A DNA stretch of 64,000 bases from Trichuris trichiura (Eukaryota > Nematoda > Enoplea > Trichinellida > Trichuridae), in NCBI GenBank assembly GCA_037903355.1, contig JBAJFE010000026.1, positions 3,410,001-3,474,000 on the forward strand. Reading direction: 5' to 3'. Shown piece after piece: positions 23,870 to 37,900 of this stretch. A program made the translations under genes and the position numbers. The notes below the pieces were generated by a model. The model was given only the letters and a program-made list of their open reading frames with translations, searched no databases and had not been told where the DNA came from. The stretch's first letter is position 1. Each line of letters opens with the position of its first letter.

Positions 23870-25912
23870 ACGACCTAAGTCCTCCGTAGTTTGAGGCACT
23901 TGTCCTACACAACGGAATACCAGAATTCTCTCTGTCACTTTCATGCGCTGAAGACAGGGATAGGTGTTCCCCGAAAGCTTCGCAATATTAATAAAAGCTT
24001 TGAACGGCTTTCTGTACAACAATGTTGTTCTAAATATCTGAAACAATAGTGACCGGCAGGGGAGAGACATGATGTATAATCCAAGAGATTCAAAGTTGCG
24101 TATGTCAACGCGTAATACTTCTGCAATATTAGTATTTTTGAAACATAAACTCAAGCGCTACTGTGAGGAATAATCGTGCCTTTTTGACAGACTAATACTG
24201 GCTTTAATTTCTTCAATTTCTCACGCGTTACTTCAACTTCAGCACGCCACTTTCCTACTGTGATGCACTCACGCGTCTCATAAAGTTACTATGAATGATA
24301 CTGGCCTGTCCGTACATGATGAGTCAGTTGTAGCAGGTGACACGGGGTTCATCAGTATCCATTTCAGAAATTCATCCTATAGCCATTTTTTACAGCGAGA
24401 TTAGAGATCCAGTCCAAAAGAGATAAGCATTACGCAAAAGAAATAATCCCAACCAGATTTCCGTTTGTAGTTGAGCTCGCGTGGAAGCTCATCTGCCTAG
24501 CTTTCTTATCTTACCGGTCTTCTTCAGATGTCGTGACAGTTCTTTCAGCAGGACTTCACGCCTTTCTATTTCTCACCTGATGCCAATGGTAAAGAGCGTT
24601 GGCTAGCTATGTTCGCGTTGAATCCACCTAATGTTGGTTTCTTCCGCAGCTTCAGAAGCGCCGGGTCCGCCTATTTTTAATAGGAAAATGACACAAAAAT
24701 GGAGCAAAAACATGACAAGAATGGCTACACAAAGTATAGTCCAATCGGAGAAAGTTGTCGCCAAAAACCAAATGGTGATAAAGATGAGACCATAAGCTTT
24801 TGGATTAATCTGTCAATGAGAAAAAAATTGTCAGTAGTAGTAGTAGTAAATTTCAACAGTAGTAGTAAATTTCAACTTCTGCAAAACTATGTCTTTTCAT
24901 CAAGGTGACAACTTTGTTGGCCTTGCGCTTAGGCTTGTTTTACCGGTTGCGCACTCACCGGCCAAAGGTGGTAGGCTCATTTTAGAGACAAGTAGTCACT
25001 GATGAATTTATTTCTAAGAATCAGACAACATTAAAATCGCCCCTAGTTCCACGGAAAGTTCCAATGTATTATTTCATATTCAACATACCGTTGCTGATGA
25101 ATCTTTCATGACGCTTATCAGCTCGTACTTACACATTTTAAAATCCCGTCTGTTGACCTCCAGAGAGACAGATGAGCGACACTACTCAGATCTTGTTCCT
25201 TCTTGGACTGTTTCGACGATGTCACGTGTTGATTGCTGGTTAGTGTTCTTTGGTCAACCGGTCGCACTTTTGGAGGAGACAGACGGATTCGCTAACTGCA
25301 GAACCAGTTTGGATGATCAATGTAACTGACTTCAAATGAGCCTAACATCAGCTCTGAGGCCTCAAGGAGATGGAGCAAAAACTCCTGAAAAGCTAGCCCC
25401 CTACTCCTTAGAGTCGCGGATCATACTTCCCAATGTGCACCCTCCGACTTAGAGGGCCTTGTGCGCCCTTTGAACTCAAAAGTGCCTCCCAAGTACCCTC
25501 TTGGCGATTTGCCGTACCGCTCTGATTTAAAAAACATCCAACATTGGGGCATATGCCTCACTGTGAGGGTCACTATCTGTACCATAAAAAGCTTCAAACT
25601 GAGAATCGGTAAATGCCTCTCGAGGCCCAGTACCCTTGAAGGCAGGCATGTAAAGTGCAAGCGATGACATTCATATGTCTTTCTAAAAGCATCGCTCTAT
25701 CATAACAGCCAAGTCATTTAAATGGGTCGAAATGCGCTGATCCCAAAAGAAAGACCACATCATTGACCCAGTTGCTAAGAAAACTAAAACAGCCAGCAAG
25801 AAACTAGCAACATTTTAAGCCATTCAAGTCATAATGTTTATTATGTACAGGTAACCACTGAACGCGATACAGTTCAGTGCATCCCAATTACTACCCACGT
25901 GAAACCATCCAA
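23870..25912. other. No gene recognised; short AGT/AAATTTCAAC repeat at 24831-24876
   Basis: Only short open frames without motifs are present. At 24831-24876 GTAGTAGTAG and two copies of AGTAGTAAATTTCAAC form a small tandem repeat. Near the right end TTTATT (25837-25842), AATAAA on the minus strand, is a plausible polyadenylation signal about 75 bp beyond the stop of the next gene. Confidence 0.45.
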
Positions 25913-28900
25913 CTAGCGGTAGCCAATGAGATTATTTTTAAACTCAACGGCGGGTTCGTCTTTAACGTATGCTCGGCCTCTTGGAAATGTCCTACCGGTT
26001 ACAGTCTTATCAAAGTCCACTTTTGGGCCTGTTTTCTTTGGTAACTTATTCTTTGCGTCGTCTGGACTAGACTAAAGGTCACAAATATTCAAGGAACGAT
26101 TATTTAAAAGAGCAATCAAATACTTGAGAAATAATCCAGTTATACAAAGCGTTTTCGTTCGATTCATTTTCCCAAAGGTCCTTCTTGCATAGTCGATTAA
26201 TGTACTCTTGCAAAGACGGATCAATATCTCCATTTCCAGCAGTGGGCGTAGCGGGCGCATCAGTCGATCCATGGGGTGAACTGACTGACTGAGCTCCTTG
26301 AGATTGCTGAAACGATTTTCTCAACAATGAAGTTCATTCGACGTCATCCTACTCCAGCAAAGATTGCCGCGAACATCTGTGTTGCAACTTCCTGTTCGAT
26401 TTGAGACGGCTTTTCAGCTGCACTTTTATCTTTTTTTACATTTTGACCGCTACCAGAGGAAGGGGAAGGTGTGGAAGCAGCGTTAACACCACCAGGCACC
26501 GCATCGCTTGCATTCTCAATTGTAGTTGATGCCTGGCTAGCCGACTGCTCAGAAACTAAATTTTCAAGATTCAATGTTTTCAAACTGTACGGGAGTGCAG
26601 CATCTCCTTTACGCATATCCTTCATGACTTCTTTAGCCTAAAATCAAACGCAAACTTGTTTTCTTTTATTAATATCCTACAAGTTCTATAAATCAGCTTT
26701 CTGTTAAAGTTTTACGATCCAGAGTTACACTGAAAAAATTCAACAAATTAATAAAACTAGAACAGATTTAAAGTGCGTTGAATCTACTATTCGCAGCAAG
26801 AGAGCTAACTATTGCTTAGACTGGACGTTGACAGACATGTGCAGATAACGGAAAACCTAATTTAGTTGATTTGAGCGTAAACTTCGTTATTCGGTTGTGC
26901 TGTACAATAAAGCCACGTGAAAGCTCAGCATTAATTCAGTGAAGCCGTTTGTTCTGCGTTTCACCGGCAGTTTCTTTGACGATTTATGTATCAGTTATTC
27001 TTTGAATATCTGGCATTTCGTAAAAGGTTGATAAAGTTTCATAATACAGATCTTATTTACAGTAAGACCCCTTGAGCAAACTCAGTTTGCAAACCAGTAC
27101 TTTCAGGTCTCAGTCTACACCCGTCTTCAGCGATAAAACAGAAGCTAATGAGTGATTTTCGCATTAGTTTCTCAATTCAAACTGCAGTTATATTGCGATA
27201 AAAAAAACTGTGGTTGGGTCTCTACAATGCCAAATTCCACGAACAAAGAGGACCCTGGAAGCAGAGCAAATCTGCCTACCCAGTAAGGTTTCGTATGGAA
27301 CCTGCGCTGAGAAAGTTTTAGCTTGAGATACGGAGGGGTTCCTTCTGATTGACTACTTGAAAGAGAACACCACTAGCATTGATAGTATTATCCTAATCTT
27401 TGCTTTCCAAAATTTAAGAATCAACCAAGGAAAAGCATCTTGGGAAGCTCAGTCGCAAAAGTCTGCTTCTCCAAGACAAGAGGCTGATTCACAGGGCACT
27501 TGCTCCCACACACGAACGCGAATTCGTATTGCTGAGTAATCCGCCATAAGGCCCAGACTGGGCACCTAGTGACTATTTACTGCCTGGAAATCTGAAGCAA
27601 CACCTTCGAGAAACCTTTTCCAGGCATTAAACCACCTGGAGTCAGATGTTCACAGCTGCTTAGACTTGCACGAATAAAAATTCTGCATAAAAGGCTTAAT
27701 GAACTTGAGATCCCAGTGTGAGAAGTGCACATAAGTTAATAGATACAATATTTTTCAAGAGCAGTTCCAAAGTATACGAAAAATTTGACCTGTACTTTCC
27801 CTTACAATTTCTTCGTCCATTCATTGATACAGCAGTTAATTAGTTTAATTATGAACATCAGCGACAAGCGAAAAGGCTCTGGCTGAAGAACAGCATCAAA
27901 AGTGTGTTATTGACCAGATTAGGTCACTGTACACTAACTTTTAAGTACTTTGCTCTGTCCAATGTAATATTACGTCAGATGAACGGGGTAGTGTTTCTCA
28001 ACTTCCTCCAACCATCATCCCGAGCTTAGTCGTTGCACTGCAGCAGGGATGGGAGGCTCCCACTAACAGCAGAGCACTGGGTGTCCCTCGTTGCTGCCGG
28101 AATGGAAGGCGTGCCGATACAAAAGTTTGAGCGAAGACAGTGTACCTTCTACATGTCACAGGCATATGTGAGACGCTGTCATCTTATGGAACGTATGACG
28201 TTTTTAGGCAAAACATGAAATGTCCGTATGGTTTTAATATGATGCATACTTCGTCTAGGCATTATAAGCAGTGCCTAGCATGTATATAGAATGGCAAACA
28301 TTACCTAGGCAAACTGTGGATTGCATCTTGGCTGCAGAGACGTTTGTGGTCTTGTTACCTATTGGTTAAGTTCAAAACCCCAAAAGCCGAAATCCCGTCA
28401 GGTCAAAATCCTGATAGTCGAAACCCTGAATGGGTCAAAATCTGAATAGGTCGAAATCCAGAATAAATCGAAATTCAGAATAGGTTGACGGTGCACTGTA
28501 ACGTTTCGCCTTGTTGTAGTAGTTGTGCATTGGCATCTTTTAGATAAGGAATGTATTTGAATAGAGGCGTTGTTATACTGACTATGTTCGAAGTTAGTGA
28601 ACTAAAAACTAAGGCTAGCATCACAGCGCTTCTACTCAATACATTCTTTATCTAGAAGATGCCAGTGCACAGCCACCGCAAGGTCACACTTTACAGTGCA
28701 ATTTCAACCAATTCTGAATTTCAACCTATCAGGATTTTGACCCATCCGGGATTTTCATCTATAAAGATTTTAACTTTTAGGATTTTGACTGCCACCGGTC
28801 ATCTACGACCCCACAAACCTGCGGTTGCGACACCTAGGGGTAGAATGCGCTGTTTCTTTCTCTCTACTTCAGAGCTGTGCCGTCCTTATATTTTGGCTAA

Positions 28901-31900
28901 GCTTAGGCCAGGGCAAAACACGATAACCGACAAGATTCTACGACCCAAGCACCCGGTGTTTTTGCATCCATGTCGGTTATCTTGTTTCCCCTTAGCCTAA
29001 GCCAAGACATAAAGAAACCATAATCCGCAAAGTAGGGAAAAACAATTTGGTCCCATAGGTGTCGCCTTTGTAGGTTTGTAGGAGCATAAGCGAAACAGCT
29101 CAATTTAATACTTTGTCTGTTTGTCCTTAGGCATTTTATAGAATGCCTAGGAAATGTGGAAACTATTAGTGTGTTTTGTACATTGCCTAGATTTTGGCCA
29201 GTCTATGGATTGACTTGGCATTTTACAGAACGTCTGATTTCATAACACTGCCTATAATATATAAACGGTATGGACTCGTATTCGTACGGCTGCAAGTTAG
29301 TAAGTCTTGGTTCAAATCTTTGTCAGAAGACACCAATGCATTGAATACACACACAGCTTTTATGTTCAGTCAACCTTCCTTCGTCCTACTGACGTTAACG
29401 GCAACTATCCGGTTCGTTCTCCTCCTTATACAATTCTGTACGCGAGGTCAGACCAGATCGCACTACCAATGGGTGACTGGGCTTATTTTCAACAACGACT
29501 GAGTATCATGTGGCGTGGAGAGTGTCGTCCTATGTTGTTTACATCAACAGCGCCAGCGGTGTTGCCCTCTTGGGCCAATGGGTCTTTGGCGGGGACAAAG
29601 CCCCAGTTATGCATTACGGAGACAATAGATTAGAGGCCACTGCTTTTTCTTCTTTTTGCTATCAGACGGCCCGGTAATTGTACATAAGCTTAAACGGGGT
29701 TGCAGTGTCTCCTATATAGGGAAACGGGCAGTATTTTGTTTCACAAATTAAAGAGCACAAGGCCAGAGCACGCTACAAGAGAGCACAAGATTAACTTGAT
29801 GAGAAGCAGGTGAATGGTTAAAGATGGCTACATCTAGTGAACCCAGCAGAGATATAAAAGAAACGGTCAAGAAATCTGCACTCATCAAACATGCTTCTCA
29901 ACATCTGCAGAACTTCCATCTAAAAACCATTGGGGAAACCTTGTTCGATACAAGAAACTGAAATGACTCTGTTCAATCGACACTATATGTCAAGGAACAG
30001 AGACAAAGGTTTTACCTTTAGTGTCATTTGGTTAGCCTACACAGACGCCGACCTCTTTTCTTAATTAGCCATTTCAAAAAATTACGGATGTCCAAAAACA
30101 TATTCAGCTGAGAATTTGGGTACTGTATCTATCTAAAATCACATCCATGAGGAACGGTGTACTGCTTTTCCGCAGTTCTAAAGGACTTGTGAATTCTTCC
30201 AAAGAACTTCACGGTAGATCTTATCTACGGCAGCATCTGTTTTAGGAATGGATTTTTGCTGATATTGACAGCTGAAAATGGGCGAAGAGTATAGGCTCGA
30301 AAGCTCTAGTGAAATAAATTCAGTTCTTTTAAAAACGGGTGCCGGCATAAATAAAGTCTACCATGAGAACTTAAGAAGCCGTCACGAGATAATACGCATT
30401 CATTCTTTTAAAGAATGAATGCGTATTATCTCGTGATTGGTTGGGGGACGTAAACTAATCAGTGGCAGTATCTTCTGGTTTTCATTCGCCTTGAGCAGAA
30501 TCTCACCTTTCAACTATTCGTGCATCAACGAATCGGAGGCGTTTTAAGCGTGCTACCGGTATTCAAAATCGTTCAAAAGTTTATTACTTCACTTCCTGCT
30601 GTGGAGCGATAAACGATTCATAAGCGCGCACTACTACGACGTAAAGACGAGAGAATGAAAAGGTTATCAGTAGATTGAATATTGGTTAGTTGGTAACAGT
30701 CCCAAGTTTTTTTGTCTGCTAACGTAAATTCCTGTTTTTCCCCATTGGTCACAATAAAAACGAAAGCCAATTTTTTGATAACAATAATAACAGCTGCGTA
30801 GCTTTTAGAACTGACGAATTCCGTCTTCAGCGCTCGAATCTTGGAGTAGAGACATTCAATCAGTTTTATAGGGGAAAATGGGATTAATTTGATGTTTTTT
30901 GCAAAACTAGTTTCTTGTAATGAGCTTTATCCAAGTGTCACTGACTTCCTTTCCTTTGTCTCGGCTACTCACTACATTGTATCTAAAGAACAGGGCTTTC
31001 TTTATCTCTCTTATTTTGAAGTTCCCTTCTTGGCGAAAAACTTTGAGAAATAATTGTCCATTACAGTGGGAGCCACGCTTTGATGCCTTAATTGGTTCGT
31101 TCATTGCTGCGTAAGGTCTATTTTCTGAGACCATTCACGGCGTTTTGTTTCTTTTTTTGTAGGTCGGACAATGCGTTTTTGTAGTTGTTTAGGCAACTGA
31201 AGCGGTAGTTGAACATTTGAGACAGGCTTTTGCTCGTCTCTGATACTGGAAGCAGGGCAATTACGCGAAACCTCATAAACAACATTTACCCTCTCCTCAG
31301 GCAGCAACCGTGCTTTGCCATGCCCAACCGTCCCTCTCAATGTAGAAGAGCTTTTGAAAAACGCTTTAACACCAGTCCATCTTCCTATCCGCCTTATCTT
31401 TTCTCTTAAGCCTTTATACCATGGCAGCATGAGTAAGAGAATGTCACGGCTTGGGGCAACTACTTGTGAGCTGGTAGTTCTCCGTTTGATGGCTGAGGAA
31501 ATTAATTTTGGTGGATAGCCATTGTATAGGGGTTTACTTTAGTTCTAAGCAAGATGGTGTCGTCTGCGTTTAGTAGAGTTTACAGGTCTTTAACGTCATA
31601 ACTTGCCAGGAGGTCAGTGGATTGTAGTTTTACGGATTTTAACGCTGCGCAAAATTCTTTACAGTTTTTAGCATTAGAACCAAGTTTACCGGTTGGAGGT
31701 TGTATTATGGTTTTTAGATACGAACAAAGTTTGAAAGTAAAACTATTTATGCTCGAAACAACTGGTCTTAAAGAGATTCCTAGTCTATGGATTTTGGGAA
31801 AACAGTAAAGTTGGACATTGATGTTACTAGTGAGAAAAGGTTGCGGCTTATTCTAGACAGTACCGGCTCCTAGGTTTCATTAGCGAAAGCGTCTAACATG

Positions 31901-34900
31901 TTTAGAAGAAATTCTCGCATCTTGTCTGTCGGGTGTCGTTTAATCAGGCAGTAAACAGGGTTACCCAGAAATTCATTAATCTTTTGTGAATAGATAGTTT
32001 GGTCAAGTATAACGACACTATTACCTTTATCAGCCTTCGTAATAACAATATCTGTTCTTGGTTGTAGATTTTTAATAGTGGCGCGTTCCGACTGGCTCAG
32101 ACTAGGGATCGGATGATTATTATTGTATAACAGGAAGTTTGAAGTTATCCCTTAATTTCATTCACTACTTTAGATTCGCTGTGCGCGGGGCTGTGTTCAG
32201 TGGAGAAAATGATATCTAAAACAGGAGGGTTCGTGGGACTGGGAACAAAATTTAAACCTTTTCCTAAGACCATTTTTTCAGCGCCGTTTAGAACAAGCGA
32301 GCTGAGATTGACGACTGTTTTATCCATATTGTTAAGCGGAAGGTACATTTTCTTAATGTTGGACTCAGCGATTTCCAATGGGAGCGCTGGGGGAAACTGA
32401 AAACTAAGGAGGCCCTTTGGGGTCTTCCTGGTTGCACACATACATCTTTTTTCTAATTTAACTTTTCTCGTGAAAACAGATAATAAACCATTTCTCGCTA
32501 TCATGGAGCATAGACACAGGAACTTATTAGCGCCCCTGAATCAATAGAACCCTGCTGCGTTCTAGCTAAGTCACTAACAATTCGCAGAGGCTGGCTGAAT
32601 ACTGAATGAGGCTGCGCAATTTCTCCCTTTGGCTACGACTTGCAGTCCTTCGAAAGAACTTTACAGTTGCTGCGTTCAGTAGCTGGCGGGACGCTAGACG
32701 TCTTGTCTTCAGGAGATGCCGTGAACAAAAGAACGTGAAGGTCACAAGGAATTTTTTCTTTGACACCAGGCAACGTAGTTCTTTCTTTTCTTTTGCGCAG
32801 TTCCTGTCATAGGCTCGCGGAGTCTTAAGTCTTCGCTGTCGTTACTTTTGCACTAATACACTGTTCCAAGTCACTTGGCTGAAAAATTCAGCCTTCGGTG
32901 GTCAAGTGTTTGTGAACCTCATCAAAAATAAAATCTTTACGGGAAGGAGATAAAGGTAACTGCTACGTAATTTCCGTTTGATCTTTCATTTCATCAGCAA
33001 TTTGTTACTGTCTGCAAATTAGAATAGGCTCTAACAGGTCTTAAAGAAGTTTACGAGGTAAAGAAGCCATGTTTTATCTGATTTAAAAGTGTGAAAGGAG
33101 GGAAAGAGAAAGAAGAGACTGGGAGAAACTAGAAAGCCATGCATACAACAGCTTGACGCTACGCCAAGGGTGCTTGCATTGGCAATTGGCTATGAGGGCG
33201 CAGCTTCATTCTCGGACCCAACGAAGAAAAAAATTCTGAGTGAGGACGTAGACCCACCAAATTAAGCAAGAAACAGAAACCATCGCAGATCCGGTTTTCG
33301 TCACATACTGAGGCAGGACGCATGTAAGTCTTTATAATTCATCTCAGTGAGCTTTTAGTTCCCCAAAGCCGGCACAACGCTTCGTATCTCTGGGGGTGTT
33401 AGTAACAAGCATGTTTATCCTAGATGGTCGCACCGAAAAAGAAATGTAGGCAATATAGCGCTGAATATCTAAAATACGAATTTATACAATCACCCTCGAA
33501 CACTCAGCAACCATTGTGCCTCATCTGCGAGAAGACGTTTGCCAACGAAATCATGAAACCGTCAAAATTAATATAACATTTAAACAGAATGCATGGCGAC
33601 AAAGCCGGCAAAGATCTTTCATATTTTCAGTCTCTACGTGACAGCTCTAAAAAATGATTGAGGTTATCAAGCATTTTTTCCTCTGCATCAAGTCAAAGTA
33701 GCGATGGTTTGCGTGCTTCCTATAATCTTTCTTTAATGATTGCTAAATCTGGGAAACCACACACCATTGGTGAGCAGCTGTTACTTCCCACCGTGAGTGA
33801 GGTGCTACGTACTATGCTGCAGATGCCAGCGACAAACATAACCAAGAAAATCCTCTTGAACAATAATACGGTGCCGCGACGAATTGATGAAATGGGTGCT
33901 GATATAGAGAGCACGCTGTGGGAACTTTTGAAAACGATGCAATTTTCACTACAGCTGGACGAGTCCGTTTTGCCGCAGAATGAGGCATTGTTGCTTGCGT
34001 ACGCACAGTTTATAAAGGGGGAAAGCTAGAACAGGAACTGCTGTTTGCGAGAGAAATGATAGCTTATACTAAGGGAGAGTTTACATTTAACACTGTATAA
34101 GATTTCTTTCAAAATAAAGGGATTCCGCTAACAAATATAATGTCAGTTGCGATGGATAGTGCTCCTTCAACGGTAGGATGATATCAGGGTTTTATATCTT
34201 ACCTGAAACGTTCGGTTCCAAGCGTTTTGGCAGTGCGCTGCGTAATGCACCGACAACACCTGGTTGCAAAGCGGCTCAGTGATCGTCTATATCGCTACTT
34301 GCAATACGTTATCCTAGCGATCAACAAAATTAAGAAAAATCCTTTAAAAGACAGATTATTCAGCCAGTTATGCGACGAAAATGGTGAGTTCACTCGTTTG
34401 CTTTTCTACACAGAAGTTGGACGGCTGTCAAGAGGCGTACGCCTGAACCGTTTCTATCAGCTTTTCAAACGCTTTTGCAGTTTTTTGAAAGCGACGAAGT
34501 CGAACACGGAAACAACTTGAAGAAGTACAACGGCGACATCGCTTATCTGTCAGACCTTTATTTTAAATTCAACGAAACCAATCTTCAGTTGCAAGGAAAT
34601 GATCTGAATCTGATCAAGACCAAGAATGTTATTTCGGCCGTCTCCAAACTCTTGCTTTTCAAGCAGAACACTTGGCACGTGGACAGTTTTACCAGTTCTC
34701 TAATCTTGGCGAGCAGAAGAAGACGTGCAGCATAACCGACGGCGATGTCCACGTTTACTGCGACCACTTGAGTGTGCTGCACAAGTAAGTGCGTGAAAGA
34801 TACGAGGACGTCTTGACAATGAGAATACCAGCCTGAATTTTAATCCATATTCAAACACTAACGAAATAGGGACATTTTTGCAAGAAGAGCTGGTTGAATT

Positions 34901-37900
34901 GCAAGCCAATGAGGAAATAAAGCCTAGATTTAAGAGGGGCTACAGTCCTTCCTGATTGCAGCATCAAGCTGCGACGTTTCACACCTCGGACTGTGGAAAG
35001 TTGTTAAGAGGTTCCTCGTGCCGTCTCTTTCCCCTTAACTGGCTGAACGTGGGTTCAGTGCCGCAACAGAATTTTTGGTTAAAAAAGAAACAGGCTACAG
35101 ATAGTGCAGCGCGGAAACTTAAGATTGCTGCTAACGAATACTGAACCTGACGTGGATAATTGCTATTAGGGCACCAGCCTCAGCCATCACACTGATTTGC
35201 CAACATGGCTAACTTTTACTGTTTGTTAAAATCAAACAGTAAACTTGGGTACAATGCTATGGAGTTCGAAGAACCGACGTCCAGCATGATTAACTTATAA
35301 CACCATTGTTGTTAACGAGGCGACAAGTACAGCAAAAAACATAGGTAGAGTTTGACAGTGTTCGTCAAAAGCGCGTTAAAGTGTCTAACAAACCACTTTC
35401 ATACCCTGCGACCAAAGAGTTAAATCCCAGTTAGTCACAAGAAAAAAAGAGCGGTTTATTCTCGTTGTAAGTAAAAGAAAGTAAGAGCAACCGAACGATC
35501 GGGACTTTCCAAACCCAACTGGATCCGTCGTCAGCGATAGGGCATATGCTCTGGGCGAAAGGGAGCACTCATCTGGTTTCGTCGTTAGCGATAGGGCTTG
35601 TGCCCTATTGCCGACGATGGAACTAGTTGAGTTCCGAAAGCTCCGATCGTTTGTGTGCTCTTACGTTCTTTCACTTACAACGGAAATAAACCGTCCCTTT
35701 CTTGTAACAAAACTGCTGGCCCGTTATAAGACGTTCCATCTTCATGCGAGGTAGTCATTGCAAATCTTGGCTAAAAATCCAATAAGTCTTAACAGGAAAC
35801 TTTTATCATGTACGCCCATTTTCAAGGCGAAAGTTTGGCAGTTGCGTACGATAGAGGTTTCGATCAATTCCATATGACCAAGGGAACTTTTTAGCCTACC
35901 TTCATAGACTCAGCAGGGAGGCGCAGCTATAGGTCGTCTGAAATACTTAAACCGCGTAACTGAAAAGCACTGCACACACGTCAGGAATTAGATTTGGATT
36001 CGTTACTATCTTTTCCATATGGCACAGATCGGTGCCAACGTCGAACGTTTAAGTTGAAAAGTTTTAAAATGCAGATTAAAAGTTTGGTCTTAGCATAGGC
36101 TTCCATCGGATGGAAAAGACAAAAGCGAATTCATTGTTGAAATCTTCGGCAAACTGTGTGCCACTAGTATCCTAAGAAACGCGAAAGAACGTCAAGCGAG
36201 AAAAGGGAAGAGCAGGATCACGCAAGAACGGAATGGAGGAAGGCCTGAGGAAATGCGCGCCTCGAAAGGGGGCTCTAACCAGACCTGTGCAACTTTCAGG
36301 AGTGAGAACAGTATAAGGATTCAAGTTTTTAATACAGAAGAGCGGTTTGGTTTAACCCATTGTTCCCATGTGCCTATTTAACCACCTTTCTGAATAAACT
36401 TCTCCCTTACACCGCTGACGATAGAATAAGAGCAGCTCAGAAACGCACGGTATTGAATTGTTCTGTATTTTCTCTAACAATTTGCTCATCCATTCGCTGG
36501 CAGGGCATTTTAAAGTTTACTTACAGATACATCAAACAGGCCACAGTCGTGAACCGAAGATCAACCATGAAACTTTCTATCATTGCAGTAATTATGCCAC
36601 TCATTAATCATCGAGAATGATGGGACGAGAAATGCTAATACCTGTTAGAATTCGTAGGCTTCCTATAGACCGCTGTTTTAAACCTGCACCCAACCTTGAC
36701 GAAAAGTATGCCCAGGAAGGGGACTATTTCTATTTCTTCTTTTTATATGGTAAAGGAAATGCGGTTCAGGAATAGGCTGTTTCAGTGTTCGAGAAAAGCT
36801 CCCTCCTTTTCTGACTTTGTGATAGCAAAGACAATGTCCGCGTGCTGTTTTGCAAAACGTCGGCGTAATAGACGCATCAGCAATGGAACCGTTCTTGAAA
36901 GCGAAAGTAATTTTATTTCCTTAATGGAGAAAGACTATCTTGTTTACATGAAACGTCTTAAGGTTGGTTCTTTGTGCTAACGCTGGGTCCACGCCAAGAA
37001 GCTTTTCCAACGTGTTCAGTGACTTTCTACGAGGATACTTTGAATAGGTCCTTCACGTCGTAACTTACTAAAATGTTAGAAGGGTCTAACTGTAATCTTT
37101 TGACCTCTGCCCAGAACTCCTTAACTGAGGAAGTCCTGCTTCCAGTTAAGGGTCCGATAGTCGATTTCATGTAAGAGTCTAATCGTGTTGTAACGCTTTT
37201 TATGCTCAAAATCACGCACCCTCGAGGGACGCCTGATTTGTGGATCCTTAGGGGTCTATAGAGTTCCGGACATCGAGTTCTGCTAATGTAGCAAACGGAG
37301 GTTATTATTTTGGGTATCTCTCCGCCGCGTGTTTCATGTTCAAAACATTCTAGCAGAAGTCTAAGCTCCTTTTTCACATTTTTCAAGAAATCTTTTTGGA
37401 CGGGCGTGTATACTTCATATGTAAGCAGTTCATTCATTTTTTGAATGCCTTTTTATCTGTTACTATCACAAGGTTCCCTTTATTAACTTTTGTGACTACT
37501 AAAGGAAAGGAGGTCAGTGACATCTGTGCCAATCACTTCGCACGATACTAATTTGCGAGAAACAACAAATGAACCCCATTTTCTGTTTGTTTAAAAAACT
37601 GAACGCATCCTCTAGTCCAACATCCAAGCGCTCAAGATGGAACATATCAGTTTTGGAAGCTACGCAGTTGTTATTATTGTTATGGGCAAATTGACTTTCG
37701 TTTTTATTGTAACTGACAGAGAAAAACAAGGATGCACGTTAGCAGACATGATGTTATCAGCAATATTAATCTATAACCTTCGCAGCGCTTACTTTTCAGT
37801 CATATATTGCCCACCTACTCACTATGCTTAACCTGAAACCATGAACATCATGCTAACGTTAGAAACCTCATACGTAGAAAGCCGATGAACTTCATGTTTA

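Noticed and set aside
25421..25660. 79-codon minus-strand ORF with balanced codons
   Set aside because: An antisense frame of the same length exists and no domain or splice context supports it.
27105..27145. Minus-strand CTGAAGAC, GGGT..ACCT, GAAAG motif
   Set aside because: The core is present but stem I does not pair and stem III is altered; kept out of the ribozyme-like list.
28371..28500. Regular repeats resembling a CRISPR array
   Set aside because: Eukaryotic setting, no unique spacers, units are contiguous and mirrored by an inverted arm, so it is a fold-back repeat.
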